41,571 bases of DNA from Xanthomonas cissicola (GCF_008801575.1 NZ_VZPL01000041.1:1-41571); one strand, 5' to 3'; numbered from the stretch's first letter, positions 25,244 to 36,406 are shown. Numbers and translations are program-made. The notes: a model not told the origin generated them from the letters alone.

Positions 25244-25702
25244 ATGTTGCGCGTCACCAAACTCACCGATTACGCCACCGTCGTGCTGACCGTCCTGGCG
25301 GCGCGCTGCGATCAGGTGCTCAGCGCAAGCGAGCTGGCCGAACAGGCCGGTCTGGAAGCGCCGACTGTCAGCAAGATTCTCAAGCCGTTGTCGCAGGCAG
25401 GCCTGGTTGAAGGCTTGCGCGGCGTGCACGGCGGCTACCGACTTGCGCGCGCCGCCAGCGACATCACCCTGGTGGAGATCGTCGAAGCGATGGAAGGTCC
25501 GTTGGCGATCACCGAATGCAGCCAGGACCACAGCCAGTGCGGTATCGCGCAGCGCTGTGGCGTGCGTTCGAACTGGCGCCTGATCAACGACGTGGTCGGC
25601 GATGCCTTGCGTCGCGTCACGCTCGCGCAGATGTTGCAGCCCCTTTCTCTCCCTGGCGACACCCGTCGGCGTTCCATCGCCGCACGCGTCGCGACCACCT
25701 GA
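25244..25702 (+). CDS. Rrf2-family regulator of the SUF iron-sulfur operon
   Basis: This 152-residue transcription factor of the Rrf2/IscR family is the type found as first gene of proteobacterial suf operons. An N-terminal winged helix (LTDYATVVLTVLAARCDQVLSA, ELAEQAGLEAPTVSKILKPL, GLRGVHGGYRLAR) is followed by the cysteine cluster ECSQDHSQCGIAQRC (Cys92, 99, 105). This cluster probably binds a [2Fe-2S] unit and senses Fe-S status. It likely represses its own operon when clusters are plentiful. ATG 25244 gives the family N-terminus MLRVTKLTDYA; a longer frame from 25184 runs through the presumed promoter. The gap to sufB is 15 bases. Confidence 0.9.
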   Translation: MLRVTKLTDYATVVLTVLAARCDQVLSASELAEQAGLEAPTVSKILKPLSQAGLVEGLRGVHGGYRLARAASDITLVEIVEAMEGPLAITECSQDHSQCGIAQRCGVRSNWRLINDVVGDALRRVTLAQMLQPLSLPGDTRRRSIAARVATT

Positions 25703-25717
25703 CCTGTAGGCAGCCCA

Positions 25718-27175
<1,458 letters not shown>

Positions 27176-27184
27176 CGCGCCGAC

Positions 27185-27310
27185 CCTTCTCCCTCCGGGA
27201 GAAGGGGGGCGCAGCGCCGGATGAGGGTACGAGCGAAGCCTCGCGTACCCAAGTCCATGAGAGGCTTCGCGCCGACCCTCACCCCAACCCCTCTCCCGGT
27301 AGGAGAGGGG
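27185..27310. repeat. Palindromic MITE-like element between sufB and sufC
   Basis: This element of about 126 bases has three nested pairings. CCTTCTCCC/GGGAGAAGG (27185-27193/27197-27205) forms a hairpin on the left and CCCCTCTCC/GGAGAGGGG (27288-27296/27302-27310) forms one on the right. GCGAAGCCTC/GAGGCTTCGC (27233-27242/27261-27270) closes the centre. The whole unit is an imperfect palindrome: the reverse complement of the right half resembles the left half, including TGAGGGT and CGGGAGA. Elements with ACCCCTCTCCC tips are common between Xanthomonas genes. It sits within the suf operon and could alter the ratio of SufB to SufCDS by folding in the mRNA. Confidence 0.75.
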
Positions 27311-27335
27311 CTAAAAGAATCTGATGGAAAATCCC

Positions 27336-28100
27336 ATGCTCACAATCAACAACCTCCACGCCAGCATCGCCGGCAAAGACATCCTCAAGGGCCTGTCGCT
27401 GGACATCCAGCCCGGCCAGGTACACGCCATCATGGGTCCCAATGGCGCGGGTAAGTCCACGCTGGGCAATGTACTGGCCGGTCGAGACGGCTATGAGGTC
27501 AGCGCAGGCAGCGTGCAGTTCGACGGCAAGGATCTTCTCGACCTGCCGCCGGAAGAACGCGCCGCCGCTGGCTTGTTCCTGGCCTTTCAGTACCCGGTGG
27601 AAATTCCCGGCGTCAACAACACCTATTTCCTGCGCGCCGCGCTGAACGCGCAGCGCAAGGCGCGTGGCGAAGACGAGCTGGATTCGATGCAGTTCCTCAA
27701 GCTGGTGCGGCAGAAGCTGGCCGTGCTGCATCTGAAGGACGAGCTGCTGCATCGCGGCGTCAACGAAGGGTTCTCTGGCGGGGAAAAGAAGCGCAACGAG
27801 ATCTTCCAGCTGGCCGTGCTCGAGCCCAAGCTCGCCATTCTGGACGAGACCGATTCCGGCCTGGATATCGATGCGCTCAAGAGCGTGGCCGACGGCGTCA
27901 ACGCGCTGCGTTCGCCCGAGCGGTCGTTCCTGGTCATCACCCACTATCAGCGCTTGCTCGACTACATCAAGCCGGACGTGGTGCATGTGCTGGCCGAGGG
28001 CCGCATCGTACAGAGCGGCGGCCCGGAACTGGCGCTGGAATTGGAAAAGCACGGTTATCACTTCCTGAAAGACCGCGTCGTGCCCGAGGTTGCCGCCTGA
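27336..28100 (+). CDS. sufC: Fe-S cluster assembly ATPase SufC
   Basis: This 254-residue ABC-type ATPase powers the SufBC2D scaffold. Seen here: Walker A GPNGAGKST (34-42), the family Q-loop region FLAFQYPVEIPGV, the signature FSGGEKKRNEI, Walker B LAILDETDSGLD and the switch His in VITHYQRLL. The start at 27336 (MLTINNLHAS) matches other SufC proteins; an ATG four codons upstream at 27324 is equally possible and would lie just beyond the repeat element. Its stop overlaps the sufD start by one base (TGATG), so the two are coupled. Confidence 0.95.
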   Translation: MLTINNLHASIAGKDILKGLSLDIQPGQVHAIMGPNGAGKSTLGNVLAGRDGYEVSAGSVQFDGKDLLDLPPEERAAAGLFLAFQYPVEIPGVNNTYFLRAALNAQRKARGEDELDSMQFLKLVRQKLAVLHLKDELLHRGVNEGFSGGEKKRNEIFQLAVLEPKLAILDETDSGLDIDALKSVADGVNALRSPERSFLVITHYQRLLDYIKPDVVHVLAEGRIVQSGGPELALELEKHGYHFLKDRVVPEVAA

Positions 28101-29362
28101 TGAGTGCCCTGCTTGACTCCCTGGCGCGCGGGTTCAGCGGCAGTGATGCACGCCGCGCCGAGCTCGATGCCGCCCTGCAGACCGGCCTGCCCGGCCCACG
28201 TGCCGAGGCCTGGAAATACACCTCGTTGCGGCAGCTGGAACGGCGCAGCTTTCAGCCCGCCCCGTTGGTCCCGACGCTGGTGGATGCGGCCGCGCTGGAC
28301 GATATCCCATCGCCGCGCCTGGTCTTGGTCAATGGCCGCCCGTCCGAAGCGCTCAGCGATCTGTCCATGTTGCCGGAAGGCGTGCAGTTGGACACGCTGT
28401 CTGCATCGTTGGCCGCAAGCGACCAGGCGCAGCAGTTACTGGGCCGCCGCTTCGACGGCAGCGACGAGGTCTTTGCGCGCCTGAATGCCGCGCTTGCCGA
28501 CGAAGGCGTGCTGGTGCGCGTGCATGCCGGCGCGCAGATCGAGCTGCCACTGCATTTGGTGTTCGTCGGCGTGGCCGGCGAGCAGGATCTGTCGTGGCAT
28601 CACCGCCATCTGATCGAATTGCGTGCCGGCGCTGCGCTGCAGGTAATCGAGCATCACCTGCATGTCGGCGACGCCGCCCATCTGGAGAACAGCGTGATGC
28701 ACGTGCATCTGGCACAGGGCGCATCGCTGTCGCACGCGCGCGTGCAGGCCGGCAGCGCACATGCGACGTCGCTGCTGCGCACCGACGCGGTGCTGGCGCG
28801 CGACGCGCGCTACCAGCGCGTGGACCTGGAGCTGGGTGCCGGCCTGTCGCGGCACGAGCTCAACGTGCGCCTGGAAGGCAACAACGCCCAGCTCACCGCC
28901 AATGGCGTGCTGCTCGGCAACGGCCGCCGGCATGTGGACACGCGGCTGGGCATCGAGCACATCGCGCGCGACACCGCCTGCGAACTGGTATGGCGCGGTG
29001 TGGGCGCGGACCGCAGCCGCGTGGTCTTCCATGGTGGCATCCGCATCCGCGCAGGCGCCGACGGCACCGATGCACGGCTGTCCAACAAGAATCTGCTGCT
29101 GTCGTCCAATGCCGAAATCGACACCCAGCCGGTGCTGGTGATCGATGCCGACGAGGTACAAGCCGCGCATGGCGCCACGGTGGGCCAGCTCGACGACAAC
29201 GCCTTGTTCTACCTGCGCTCGCGCGGCTTGCCGCAGGAACAGGCGCAACGCCTGCTGAGTGCCGCGTTCTGTCACGAACCCTTGCGCGTGCTGCCGCCCG
29301 CCTTGAGCGCCGTGCTGGCGCTGCAACTGGACCGTGCGTTGAATTCGGCGGGCGTGGCATGA
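28100..29362 (+). CDS. sufD: Fe-S cluster assembly protein SufD
   Basis: This 420-residue partner of SufB in the SufBC2D scaffold is needed for iron entry. The C-terminal half has the beta-helix core shared with SufB, ending in RLSNKNLLLSSNAEIDTQPVL, DADEVQAAHGATVGQLDDNALFYL and RGLPQEQAQRLL. His357 in AAHGATVG corresponds to the functionally important histidine of E. coli SufD. The N-terminal half is more variable, with RAEAWKYTSLRQLERRSF typical of the family. It overlaps sufC by one base and sufS by four. Confidence 0.94.
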   Translation: MSALLDSLARGFSGSDARRAELDAALQTGLPGPRAEAWKYTSLRQLERRSFQPAPLVPTLVDAAALDDIPSPRLVLVNGRPSEALSDLSMLPEGVQLDTLSASLAASDQAQQLLGRRFDGSDEVFARLNAALADEGVLVRVHAGAQIELPLHLVFVGVAGEQDLSWHHRHLIELRAGAALQVIEHHLHVGDAAHLENSVMHVHLAQGASLSHARVQAGSAHATSLLRTDAVLARDARYQRVDLELGAGLSRHELNVRLEGNNAQLTANGVLLGNGRRHVDTRLGIEHIARDTACELVWRGVGADRSRVVFHGGIRIRAGADGTDARLSNKNLLLSSNAEIDTQPVLVIDADEVQAAHGATVGQLDDNALFYLRSRGLPQEQAQRLLSAAFCHEPLRVLPPALSAVLALQLDRALNSAGVA

Positions 29363-30603
29363 ACGTGTCCGCCGTTCCGCCCAGCGCAACGCCCGACTGG
29401 GACCGCGTGCGCCTGGATTTCCCGCTGCTGATGCGGCAGGTGCATGGCAAGCCGCTGATCTATTTCGACAACGCGAACACCGGCCAGAAGCCGCTGCAGG
29501 TGATTGCCGCCACCGACGAGTTCTACCGCCGCCAGAACGCCAACGTAAGCCGTGCCGTGCATGCGCTCGGCAGCGAGGCGACCGACGCGTTCGAGGGAGC
29601 GCGCAACAAACTGGCGCGTTTTCTCAACGTCCGCGCCGATGAGCTGGTGCTATGCAGCGGCACCACCTTCGCGATCAATCTGGTGGCGTATTCGTGGGCA
29701 TTGCCGCGGCTGGGCGCCGGCGATGTGATCCTGATTTCGCGCATGGAGCACCATGCCAACATCGTGCCGTGGCAGTTGGTGGCCCAGCGTACCGGCGCCA
29801 CCATCCGCGTGGCCGAAATCACGCCCGATGGCGCGTTGGATCTGGATGGCTTGCGCAAGGCGATGACACCTGACGTCAAACTGCTGGCGATCACCCACGT
29901 GTCCAACGTGCTGGGCACGGTCAACCCGGTACGCGAGATCTGCCGCGAAGCGCGTAAGCGCGGCATCGTCACCATGGTGGACGGCTCGCAGGCGGCACCG
30001 CATCGGCGCATCGACGTGGCCAGCATCGGCTGCGATTTCTACGCCATCACCGGGCACAAGATGTGCGGCCCTACCGGCACCGGCGCACTGTGGGCACGTC
30101 GCGAGCATCTGCAGGCGATGCCGCCGTTTCTGGGCGGCGGCGAGATGATCAAGGAAGTCAGCTTCGAGAACACCGTCTTCAATGATGCGCCGCATAAGTT
30201 CGAAGCCGGCACGCCCAACATCGCCGGTTTCGTCGGCCTGGGTGCGGCAGTGGATTACCTGGAATCGATCGGCCTGGCGCACGTGGAAGCACGCGAAGCC
30301 GAACTGCTCGCCCACTTCACCGAAGAACTGCAACGCATCGATGGCCTGCGCATCTTCGGCACCACGCCCGACAAGGCCGCGGTGGTGTCGTTCCTGATCG
30401 ACGGTGCGCACGCGCACGACCTGGCCACCCTGCTCGACCTGGAAGGCGTCGCGGTGCGCTCGGGCCAACACTGCGCGCATCCGCTGCTGCAGTACTACGG
30501 TGTCGCCGCCACCTGCCGCGCGTCACTGGCGTTCTACAACACGCACGACGAAATCGAGCGCTTCGTCGCCGCGTTGGTGAAGGTGCGTCGACTGTTGGGC
30601 TGA
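29359..30603 (+). CDS. sufS: Cysteine desulfurase SufS
   Basis: This 414-residue class II cysteine desulfurase takes sulfur from L-cysteine as a persulfide for the SUF scaffold. PLP binds Lys234 in ITGHKMCGPTGTGALW, and the catalytic Cys372 is in RSGQHCAHPLL. Further segments are LIYFDNANTGQKP, SRAVHALGSEAT, SRMEHHANIVPWQ and THVSNVLGTVNPV. ATG 29359 overlaps the sufD stop (ATGA). E. coli SufS has the tetrad YLDSAAS at the N-terminus where this protein has YFDNANT. No sufE or sufU follows, so the sulfur acceptor must be encoded elsewhere. A palindromic repeat follows at once. Confidence 0.95.
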   Translation: MNVSAVPPSATPDWDRVRLDFPLLMRQVHGKPLIYFDNANTGQKPLQVIAATDEFYRRQNANVSRAVHALGSEATDAFEGARNKLARFLNVRADELVLCSGTTFAINLVAYSWALPRLGAGDVILISRMEHHANIVPWQLVAQRTGATIRVAEITPDGALDLDGLRKAMTPDVKLLAITHVSNVLGTVNPVREICREARKRGIVTMVDGSQAAPHRRIDVASIGCDFYAITGHKMCGPTGTGALWARREHLQAMPPFLGGGEMIKEVSFENTVFNDAPHKFEAGTPNIAGFVGLGAAVDYLESIGLAHVEAREAELLAHFTEELQRIDGLRIFGTTPDKAAVVSFLIDGAHAHDLATLLDLEGVAVRSGQHCAHPLLQYYGVAATCRASLAFYNTHDEIERFVAALVKVRRLLG

Positions 30604-30604
30604 T

Positions 30605-30734
30605 GGGAATCGGGAATGGAGAATCGAAAGAGCGGTTCTCCCGAACGCCGGTGACATGCGATGTATGGAACACGGCTCATCGAGCAGCGCAGCGCTTCCC
30701 CCATTCCGCATTCCCCATTCCCCATTCCCGATTA
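30605..30734. repeat. GGGAATC-heptad palindromic repeat after sufS, copy 4
   Basis: The left arm (from 30605) is GGGAATCGGGAATGGAGAAT and CG. The right arm (to 30734) has CATTCCGCATTCCCCATTCC and CCATTCCCGATT. The unit begins directly after the sufS stop and ends 10 bases before the next start codon. It is the largest of the four copies, and folding would put the next ribosome-binding site beside a long stem. It could end the suf message or simply be a mobile palindrome. Confidence 0.7.
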
Positions 30735-30744
30735 AACTGTCTCC

Positions 30745-31284
30745 ATGCAGACCACCACTTTCCGCACCGCTACCGTCGCTGACATCGACGCTCTCGTCCT
30801 GCTGGTGACTTCGGCCTATCGCGGCGACAGCAGCCGCATGGGCTGGACCACCGAGGCCGATATTCTCGAGGGTGCGCGTATCGATCCGGCCGTGCTGCGC
30901 GACGATATCCTGCGCGAACGCAGCCTGGTGCTGGTGGTCGAACAGGATGAGCGTCTGGTGGCCTGTGCGCATATTGCCGATGACCGCGGCGCAGGGTACT
31001 TCGGGATGTTTGCGGTGGATCCTTCGTTGCAGGGCAGCGGGCTCGGCAAGACGCTGTTGGCCGAAGCCGAGCGCCTTGTACATCGCCAATGGCAGCTGCC
31101 GGTGCTACGCATGACCGTCATCGATGTGCGCGATGAACTCATCGCCTTCTACGAACGGCGCGGGTATCGTCGCACCGGCATCGTCAAACCCTTCCCGTAT
31201 GGCGACGAGCGCTTCGGCATTCCGCTGCGCCAGGATCTGCGTTTTGAAGTGCTGGAAAAGCAGTTGAACGGGCCAACCCCGTGA
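30745..31284 (+). CDS. GNAT family N-acetyltransferase
   Basis: This 179-residue acetyltransferase has the GNAT fold. N-terminal strands read TTFRTATVADIDALVLLV. The acetyl-CoA loop is in GMFAVDPSLQGSGLGKTLLAEAE (Q-x-x-G-x-G), and motif B is LIAFYERRGYRRTGIVKPFPYGDERFGIP. The FPYGDxRFGxP ending occurs in a subgroup of small-molecule or peptide acetyltransferases with unknown substrate. Its 3' end overlaps the Rieske protein gene by 4 bases (GTGA), so the two are translated together. It follows sufS after 141 bases; whether it belongs to the suf transcript is unclear because of the palindrome between them. Confidence 0.85.
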   Translation: MQTTTFRTATVADIDALVLLVTSAYRGDSSRMGWTTEADILEGARIDPAVLRDDILRERSLVLVVEQDERLVACAHIADDRGAGYFGMFAVDPSLQGSGLGKTLLAEAERLVHRQWQLPVLRMTVIDVRDELIAFYERRGYRRTGIVKPFPYGDERFGIPLRQDLRFEVLEKQLNGPTP

Positions 31285-31610
31285 GCGACACCTGGACCTT
31301 TGTCTGTGCCAGCGATGCGCTGCTGCCCGGTGAAATGCAGACCGTCTGGGACGAGGTCACCGATACGCAGATCGTGGTGTTCAACCTCGATGGCGCCTTG
31401 TACGCACTGGAAGACCGCTGCAGCCACGAAGACTACGAGCTGTCGCCTGGCAGCTTCGATCCGGTAGCCGGCACCATCGAATGTCAGTTGCATAGCGCGC
31501 GCTTCGATATCCGCGACGGCCGCCCTTTGTGCGCGCCTGCCTATACGGCCGTGCCCAAGTTCCCGGTCAAGCGCGAACACGACGGCATCTGGACCCGCGA
31601 CGATCGTTGA
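31281..31610 (+). CDS. Rieske [2Fe-2S] ferredoxin-like protein
   Basis: This 109-residue single-domain Rieske protein resembles the ferredoxin subunits of non-haem dioxygenases and the small subunit of nitrite reductases (NirD). The two ligand motifs are complete: DRCSHEDYELSPG (C-x-H) and ECQLHSARFD (C-x-x-H), enough to bind a [2Fe-2S] cluster. It is probably a soluble electron carrier. The start is GTG 31281, inside the stop of the acetyltransferase gene. As a small Fe-S protein beside the suf operon it may be a client or an accessory electron donor, but the partner oxygenase is not in the window. Confidence 0.88.
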   Translation: MSDTWTFVCASDALLPGEMQTVWDEVTDTQIVVFNLDGALYALEDRCSHEDYELSPGSFDPVAGTIECQLHSARFDIRDGRPLCAPAYTAVPKFPVKREHDGIWTRDDR

Positions 31611-31953
31611 AGCGGGTGCGTTGCAGCGACGGTGCCGCTGCACGGCGCCACACATCGCAGCGTCCGCCACCGACTGGCAGATATTGCAAAGAAGAATGAT
31701 TTGCATTTAAGATCGTATCCTTAAGGCCTTCTTAACAACTGGCCTGCCTGCGATCCCATGCACCCAGCCCTGCTCGACGCCTGCCCCGCTCGTTCGCCTC
31801 GCCTGCGCGCCCTTGCGCAGCGCCTCGGCTTGCCTGGCTCGGACGACTGTCGGCGCAGCGCTTCGGGTTAGCCGGCGCAGCACCCACGCATTCCATCCCG
31901 CATCCGCCAAGCCATCGCCAGGTGGGAGCCTCGCATCCTCCTTGAGACTTTCC
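31611..31953. other. Upstream region of the siderophore-receptor cluster
   Basis: This 343-base stretch has no supportable gene. It contains an AT-rich patch at 31680-31740, unusual for this genome, with a Fur-like site (listed separately). The rest up to the receptor start is GC-rich and may be an untranslated leader. An in-frame extension of the receptor to 31813 is not signal-peptide-like and was not used. Confidence 0.4.
31691..31709. promoter_or_regulatory. Candidate Fur box upstream of the TonB-dependent receptor
   Basis: GAAGAATGATTTGCATTTA contains AATGAT and CATT in the right spacing for the Fur consensus and matches it at about 11 of 19 positions. It lies in an AT-rich island before an iron-uptake operon. 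Repression by Fe(II)-Fur when iron is plentiful is expected. Confidence 0.5.
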
Positions 31954-34272
31954 ATGACGCCTAGCATTTCCCCGCTCGCTTCGGCCGTGTTGCTGACGCT
32001 GTCCGCTCCCGCTTTCGCCCAGCCCGACGATGTGTCGGCGCCCCCAGGGGCGGTGGATCTGGATGCGATCCGGGTGCAGCAGGAACGTGCGCAGAAGCCG
32101 TCTTCGCCCAAGTACACAGAAGCCCTGCGCGACACGCCGCAGACCATCACCGTGGTCACCAAGCAGACCATGGACCAGCAGAATCTGCTGTCGCTGCGCG
32201 ATGTGCTCAGCACCCTACCCGGCATCACCTTCGGCGCGGGCGAAGGCGGTGGCGGCTACGGCGACAGCATCAACCTGCGCGGCTTCACCGCTAGCAGCGA
32301 CATCACCACCGACGGCGTGCGCGACAGCGCGCAGTACAGCCGCAGCGACACCTTCAACCTCGAATCCGTCGAGCTCATCAACGGTGCCAACTCGGCGATG
32401 TCCGGCGCAGGCTCGGTCGGCGGCAACATCAACCTGGTCACCAAGAGCGCCGGCCAGGGCAACTTCACCAACGTCATGATCGGCGGCGGCAGCGACCGTT
32501 ACGGCCGCCTCACGGCCGATAGCAATTACGACTTCGAAAACGGCACCGCCGTGCGCTTGAATGCGATGGGCCACACCCAAGACGTGCCGGGCCGCGACGA
32601 AGAATTCCGTCACCGTTGGGGCGTTGCGCCGTCGGTGGCCTTCGGCCTGGGTTCGGACACGCGCTTTACGCTGAGCTACTTGCACCAGCACGACAACAAC
32701 CTGCCGCAATACGGCGTGCCGTTCGCGCTCAGCCCGTTCAACGATGGCCCGTTGCCGGGCGTGGACCGCGAAACCTATTACGGCTATCGCAATGTGTCGC
32801 GTCAGGAGATCGACGTGGACATGCTCACCGGCGTGCTGGAAATGGACTTCGACGACAACGTCAAACTGCGCAGCCTGGCGCGCTTGCAGCGCGTGGATCA
32901 GAGCACCACCGCCACCGCACCTGAGGGCACCTGGTGCCTGCCCAACAACACCAACGCCTACACCGGCCGCGCGTGCGTGGGCCAGCCGCCGTCGACCTGG
33001 AACCCCAACAGCGGGCCACGCGGACTGGTGCGCGACACCGAAAACTTCATCGCACATAGCCAAACCGATCTGACCGCCACGCTGCACACCGGTGCAATCG
33101 AACATCGCGTGGTCGCCGGCGTCGCCTTCAGCAAGGAAGACTTCGAACTCGATAGCGGTTCGCTCTTCCGCAACGCCGACGGCTCCACTACCGGCATCAC
33201 CTATCCGCTGCAGTCGTTCGATAACCCGTACAACATCTGGACCGGTCCGCAGCACTATTTCCGCACCGGCCGCAGCAAGGGCAGCCTGACCAACCAGGCG
33301 GTGTACCTGTTCGACACGCTGCAGTTCAACGAGCACTGGATGCTCAACCTGGGCGGCCGCTACGAGCACAACGAAGGCGACACCACCACCTATACCGTCA
33401 ACGCCACCGGCGGCATCACCGGCGTGGCCGCAGGCTTCCCGGCCGGCAGCAAGGACGATCTGTTTTCCTATCGCGCCGGACTGGTGTTCAAGCCGGTCGA
33501 CAACGCCAGCCTGTATCTGTCCTATGCAAATGCGAAGACGCCATCGAAGGCCTCGGTCAACGGCTCGTGCACGCCGATTGCCACCTCCACCGTGGGTGCC
33601 AACTGCAATGTCGAACCGGAAACCGCGGTCAATCTCGAACTGGGCGGCAAGTGGGATGTGTTGGACGAGCGCCTGGCGTTGACCGCCGCGGTGTTCCGCA
33701 ACGAACGCGAGAACTACAAGGTCAACAGCGGCGACCCGCTGGTCCCCGAGCAGGTACTGGACGGCAAGGCACGTGTGGACGGCATTGCGCTGGGCGCGGC
33801 CGGCTACCTGACCGAGCGCTGGTCCATCTTCGCCAACTACACCTTCCTGGACAGCGAAGTGCTGCAGAGCGTGTCCAATCGCACCGCCAGCCTGACAGGC
33901 GACCCCATCGCCGGGCGCGAACTGGTGCAGACACCGCGTAACGCAGGCAATCTCTGGACCACCTACCAGCTCAACCAATGGACCTTCGGCTACGGCGTCA
34001 ACTATCAGGGCAGCTTCTATCCGAACAACACCTCGACCGCGGTCTACCGCAAGACCGACGCCTATTGGGTGCATCGCGCCATGGTCGGCCTGCGCGTCAA
34101 TGCGTGGCTCAGCCTGCAGTTGAACGTCAACAACCTGTTCGACAAGGAGTACTACACCAGCATCCGCAACAACCTCACCGTCAACGCCGCAGGAACCGTC
34201 ACGGCGGGCAGCGGTTGGGCGTTGCCGGGTGACGGCCGCTCGGCAGTGTTGAACGCCACCTTCAGCTTCTAA
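31954..34272 (+). CDS. TonB-dependent catecholate-type siderophore receptor (Fiu/PiuA-like)
   Basis: This 772-residue outer-membrane receptor has a signal peptide ([22 protein letters not shown]). A plug domain follows ([67 protein letters not shown]). The rest is a 22-strand barrel ending in the required aromatic residue (NATFSF). The plug sequence resembles Fiu and PiuA, which import iron bound to catechol compounds. TonB-ExbB energy is needed. There is no N-terminal signalling extension, so it does not control an ECF sigma factor. The start at 31954 is the ATG before the signal peptide. Followed by piuC after 47 bases, as in Pseudomonas. Confidence 0.92.
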   Translation: MTPSISPLASAVLLTLSAPAFAQPDDVSAPPGAVDLDAIRVQQERAQKPSSPKYTEALRDTPQTITVVTKQTMDQQNLLSLRDVLSTLPGITFGAGEGGGGYGDSINLRGFTASSDITTDGVRDSAQYSRSDTFNLESVELINGANSAMSGAGSVGGNINLVTKSAGQGNFTNVMIGGGSDRYGRLTADSNYDFENGTAVRLNAMGHTQDVPGRDEEFRHRWGVAPSVAFGLGSDTRFTLSYLHQHDNNLPQYGVPFALSPFNDGPLPGVDRETYYGYRNVSRQEIDVDMLTGVLEMDFDDNVKLRSLARLQRVDQSTTATAPEGTWCLPNNTNAYTGRACVGQPPSTWNPNSGPRGLVRDTENFIAHSQTDLTATLHTGAIEHRVVAGVAFSKEDFELDSGSLFRNADGSTTGITYPLQSFDNPYNIWTGPQHYFRTGRSKGSLTNQAVYLFDTLQFNEHWMLNLGGRYEHNEGDTTTYTVNATGGITGVAAGFPAGSKDDLFSYRAGLVFKPVDNASLYLSYANAKTPSKASVNGSCTPIATSTVGANCNVEPETAVNLELGGKWDVLDERLALTAAVFRNERENYKVNSGDPLVPEQVLDGKARVDGIALGAAGYLTERWSIFANYTFLDSEVLQSVSNRTASLTGDPIAGRELVQTPRNAGNLWTTYQLNQWTFGYGVNYQGSFYPNNTSTAVYRKTDAYWVHRAMVGLRVNAWLSLQLNVNNLFDKEYYTSIRNNLTVNAAGTVTAGSGWALPGDGRSAVLNATFSF

Positions 34273-34319
34273 CCCTCAGGCACGCCGTGCGCGCTGCGCG
34301 GCGACGTGGAGACCACTGC

Positions 34320-35006
34320 ATGTTGTTGCCCATCCCCGATGTGCTCAGCCCCGCGCAACTCAGCCAGCTGCGCGCGCAGCTGGACGTGGCCGACTGGGCA
34401 GACGGTCGCATCACCGCCGGTCACCAGTCGGCACAGGCCAAGGACAACGCGCAGTTGCCCGAAGACAGCGCCGTTGCACGCGAGGCCGGTGCGCTGGTGC
34501 TGGAGGCACTCGCACGCAGTAGCACGTTCTTTTCGGCGGTGTTGCCGCGCAGGATCTATCCGCCACTGTTCAATCGCTACAGCGGCGGGCAGTCGTTCGG
34601 CTATCACGTGGACAACGCGGTGCGGTACGACCGCAGTCGTGGCGGCGCCGAAGCGGTGCGCACCGATGTCTCCGCCACGCTGTTTCTCAGCGACCCGGAC
34701 AGCTACGACGGTGGCGAGCTGGTCATCGAAGACACCTACGGCACGCAGTCGGTCAAGCTGCCGGCCGGGCATCTGGTGATCTATCCGGGCACGAGTCTGC
34801 ACAGGGTCATGCCGGTCACACGTGGCGCGCGAGTGGCGTGCTTTTTCTGGGCACAAAGCATGCTGCGCGACGCTGCGCAGCGCCGCCTGTTGTTCGAGCT
34901 GGATGTCTCGATCCGCCGCCTCACCCAGGACACGCCCGGGCATCCCTCATTGATCCAGCTCACCGGCGTGTATCACAACCTGCTGCGGCAATGGGCCGAT
35001 GTCTGA
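34320..35006 (+). CDS. piuC: PKHD-type Fe(II)/2-oxoglutarate dioxygenase PiuC
   Basis: This 228-residue protein of the PiuC/YbiX family contains a prolyl-4-hydroxylase-like double-stranded beta-helix. The iron ligands are visible as His96 and Asp98 (GYHVDNAV) and His161 (LHRVMPV), and Arg171 would bind 2-oxoglutarate. Family members are always near iron receptors and are iron-regulated; the substrate is unknown. In Pseudomonas, piuC loss lowers sensitivity to siderophore-antibiotic conjugates. The start ATG at 34320 is preceded by GGAG. Its 3' end overlaps the Sel1 gene by 8 bases. Confidence 0.93.
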   Translation: MLLPIPDVLSPAQLSQLRAQLDVADWADGRITAGHQSAQAKDNAQLPEDSAVAREAGALVLEALARSSTFFSAVLPRRIYPPLFNRYSGGQSFGYHVDNAVRYDRSRGGAEAVRTDVSATLFLSDPDSYDGGELVIEDTYGTQSVKLPAGHLVIYPGTSLHRVMPVTRGARVACFFWAQSMLRDAAQRRLLFELDVSIRRLTQDTPGHPSLIQLTGVYHNLLRQWADV

Positions 35007-35757
35007 GCCGGCGCTGGACATCGCGCAGCTGAGCGCGTTGCTGCGCACGCAGCCGGAACAGGCACGTGCGCGCTTGCACAAAGCCGCTGCGAACCATGAC
35101 GTAGGCGCACAATTGCTGCTCGCGCAGATGTACGCCGAAGGACGCGGCATTGCCGCAGATCCGGCTGCAGCGATGCTGTGGTACGAAGTGGCCGCCAACG
35201 CAGGGTGTGCGGAGGCGATGAACCAGCTGGGCCGCTGCCATGAGCTCGGGTTCGGAACCGCCATCAACGCGGTGCTGGCCGTGCTGTGGTATCGCCGCGC
35301 CGCCGAACATGGCCTGGCATGGGGCATGTACAACCTGGCGCACATGTACGCCTCCGGGCGCGGCGTGGCGCAGGACCACGCGCAGGCATTGGCGCTGTAC
35401 CACCGCGCGGCCGAAGCCGGACATGCCAAGTCGATGAACTTCCTGGCGCGCTATCTCGACCAGGGCCTGGCCTGCGCTGCAGACCCTCTGGCCGCATGCG
35501 TGTGGTACCGCCGCTCTGCCGAAGCGGGCGATTTCCGCGGCCAGGCCGGCTACGCCACCCTGCTTGCCGACAGCGACGAGCTGGATCAGGCCGAGACATG
35601 GATGCGCCGCGCCATCGCAGGTGGCCACGCCGGCTTTTTGCAACAGCTCGCACCACTGCTGGCCGGCGCGCGCCATCCGCGCCTGCGCGCCTTGCTGCAC
35701 GAGGTGGCTGCACGGCAGCGGCAACTGCAGCCTTGCGTCCCCGCAGACGTGGCCTGA
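34999..35757 (+). CDS. Sel1-repeat protein
   Basis: This 252-residue protein consists of about five Sel1-like tetratricopeptide repeats: [72 protein letters not shown], and a last degenerate unit with [19 protein letters not shown]. No signal peptide is present, so it is cytosolic and probably a scaffold for protein contacts. It overlaps piuC by 8 bases. Sel1 genes commonly accompany piuC, but their role in iron uptake is not established. Confidence 0.9.
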   Translation: MSEPALDIAQLSALLRTQPEQARARLHKAAANHDVGAQLLLAQMYAEGRGIAADPAAAMLWYEVAANAGCAEAMNQLGRCHELGFGTAINAVLAVLWYRRAAEHGLAWGMYNLAHMYASGRGVAQDHAQALALYHRAAEAGHAKSMNFLARYLDQGLACAADPLAACVWYRRSAEAGDFRGQAGYATLLADSDELDQAETWMRRAIAGGHAGFLQQLAPLLAGARHPRLRALLHEVAARQRQLQPCVPADVA

Positions 35758-35764
35758 GCGCAGC

Positions 35765-36406
35765 ATGTCGACCACAGACCACGCTCACCTCGCCAGCGCG
35801 CAGCAACGCCGCGGCTTCTGGCTGCGCATGCTGCATCAGTGGCACTGGATCAGCTCGGCGCTGTGCCTGATCGGCATGCTGTTGTTCACCGTCACCGGGC
35901 TGACCTTGAATCACGCCGCGCGCATCGAAGCCAGCCCATCGACCGAACAACGCACGCTGACGCTGCCGCCCGCGCTGCTGCAGACGCTGGGCCGGCGTCA
36001 GGACGGTAATGCACCGCTGCCGCCGCGCGTGGCGCAATGGCTGGGGCGCGAGCTCGATATCAGCATCGGCACGCGCAACGGCGAATGGTCGGCGGACGAG
36101 GTGTATGTCGCGCTGCCACGCCCCGGCGGCGATGCCTGGCTGAGCCTGGACCGCCGCACCGGCGCGATCGAATACGAACGCACTGCGCGCGGCTGGGTCG
36201 CCTATCTCAACGATCTGCATAAGGGCCGCAACGCCGGGCCGGCCTGGGGCTGGTTTATCGATGTCTTTGCGATCGCCTGCCTGGTGTTCTGCATCACCGG
36301 CCTGTTCCTTCTCCACCTGCATGCACGGCAGCGGCGCATGACCTGGCCGCTGGTCGGTCTTGGCCTGCTGATTCCGCTGTTGCTCGCCCTGCTGTTGATC
36401 CACTGA
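35765..36406 (+). CDS. PepSY-associated transmembrane protein (PiuB-like)
   Basis: This 213-residue inner-membrane protein has one helix at about residues 30-50 (ALCLIGMLLFTVTGLTLNHA) and another near 160-182 (WFIDVFAIACLVFCITGLFLLHLHA). A third follows near the C-terminus (GLGLLIPLLLALLLIH). The segment between the first two, about 110 residues, should be periplasmic and resembles PepSY-type domains (WLSLDRRTGAIEYERTARGWVAYLNDLHKG). His residues occur at the helix ends (LHQWHW, NHAARI, DLHKGR, LHLHAR), as in PepSY reductases that bind haem or transfer electrons to periplasmic ferric siderophores. The start ATG lies 7 bases after the Sel1 stop. It probably provides the membrane electron step for this cluster. 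Confidence 0.85.
   Translation: MSTTDHAHLASAQQRRGFWLRMLHQWHWISSALCLIGMLLFTVTGLTLNHAARIEASPSTEQRTLTLPPALLQTLGRRQDGNAPLPPRVAQWLGRELDISIGTRNGEWSADEVYVALPRPGGDAWLSLDRRTGAIEYERTARGWVAYLNDLHKGRNAGPAWGWFIDVFAIACLVFCITGLFLLHLHARQRRMTWPLVGLGLLIPLLLALLLIH

Noticed and set aside
32215..34074. 619-residue open frame antisense to the TonB-dependent receptor
   Set aside because: It lies fully within the receptor gene on the other strand. Composition is that of a shadow frame and no motif is seen.
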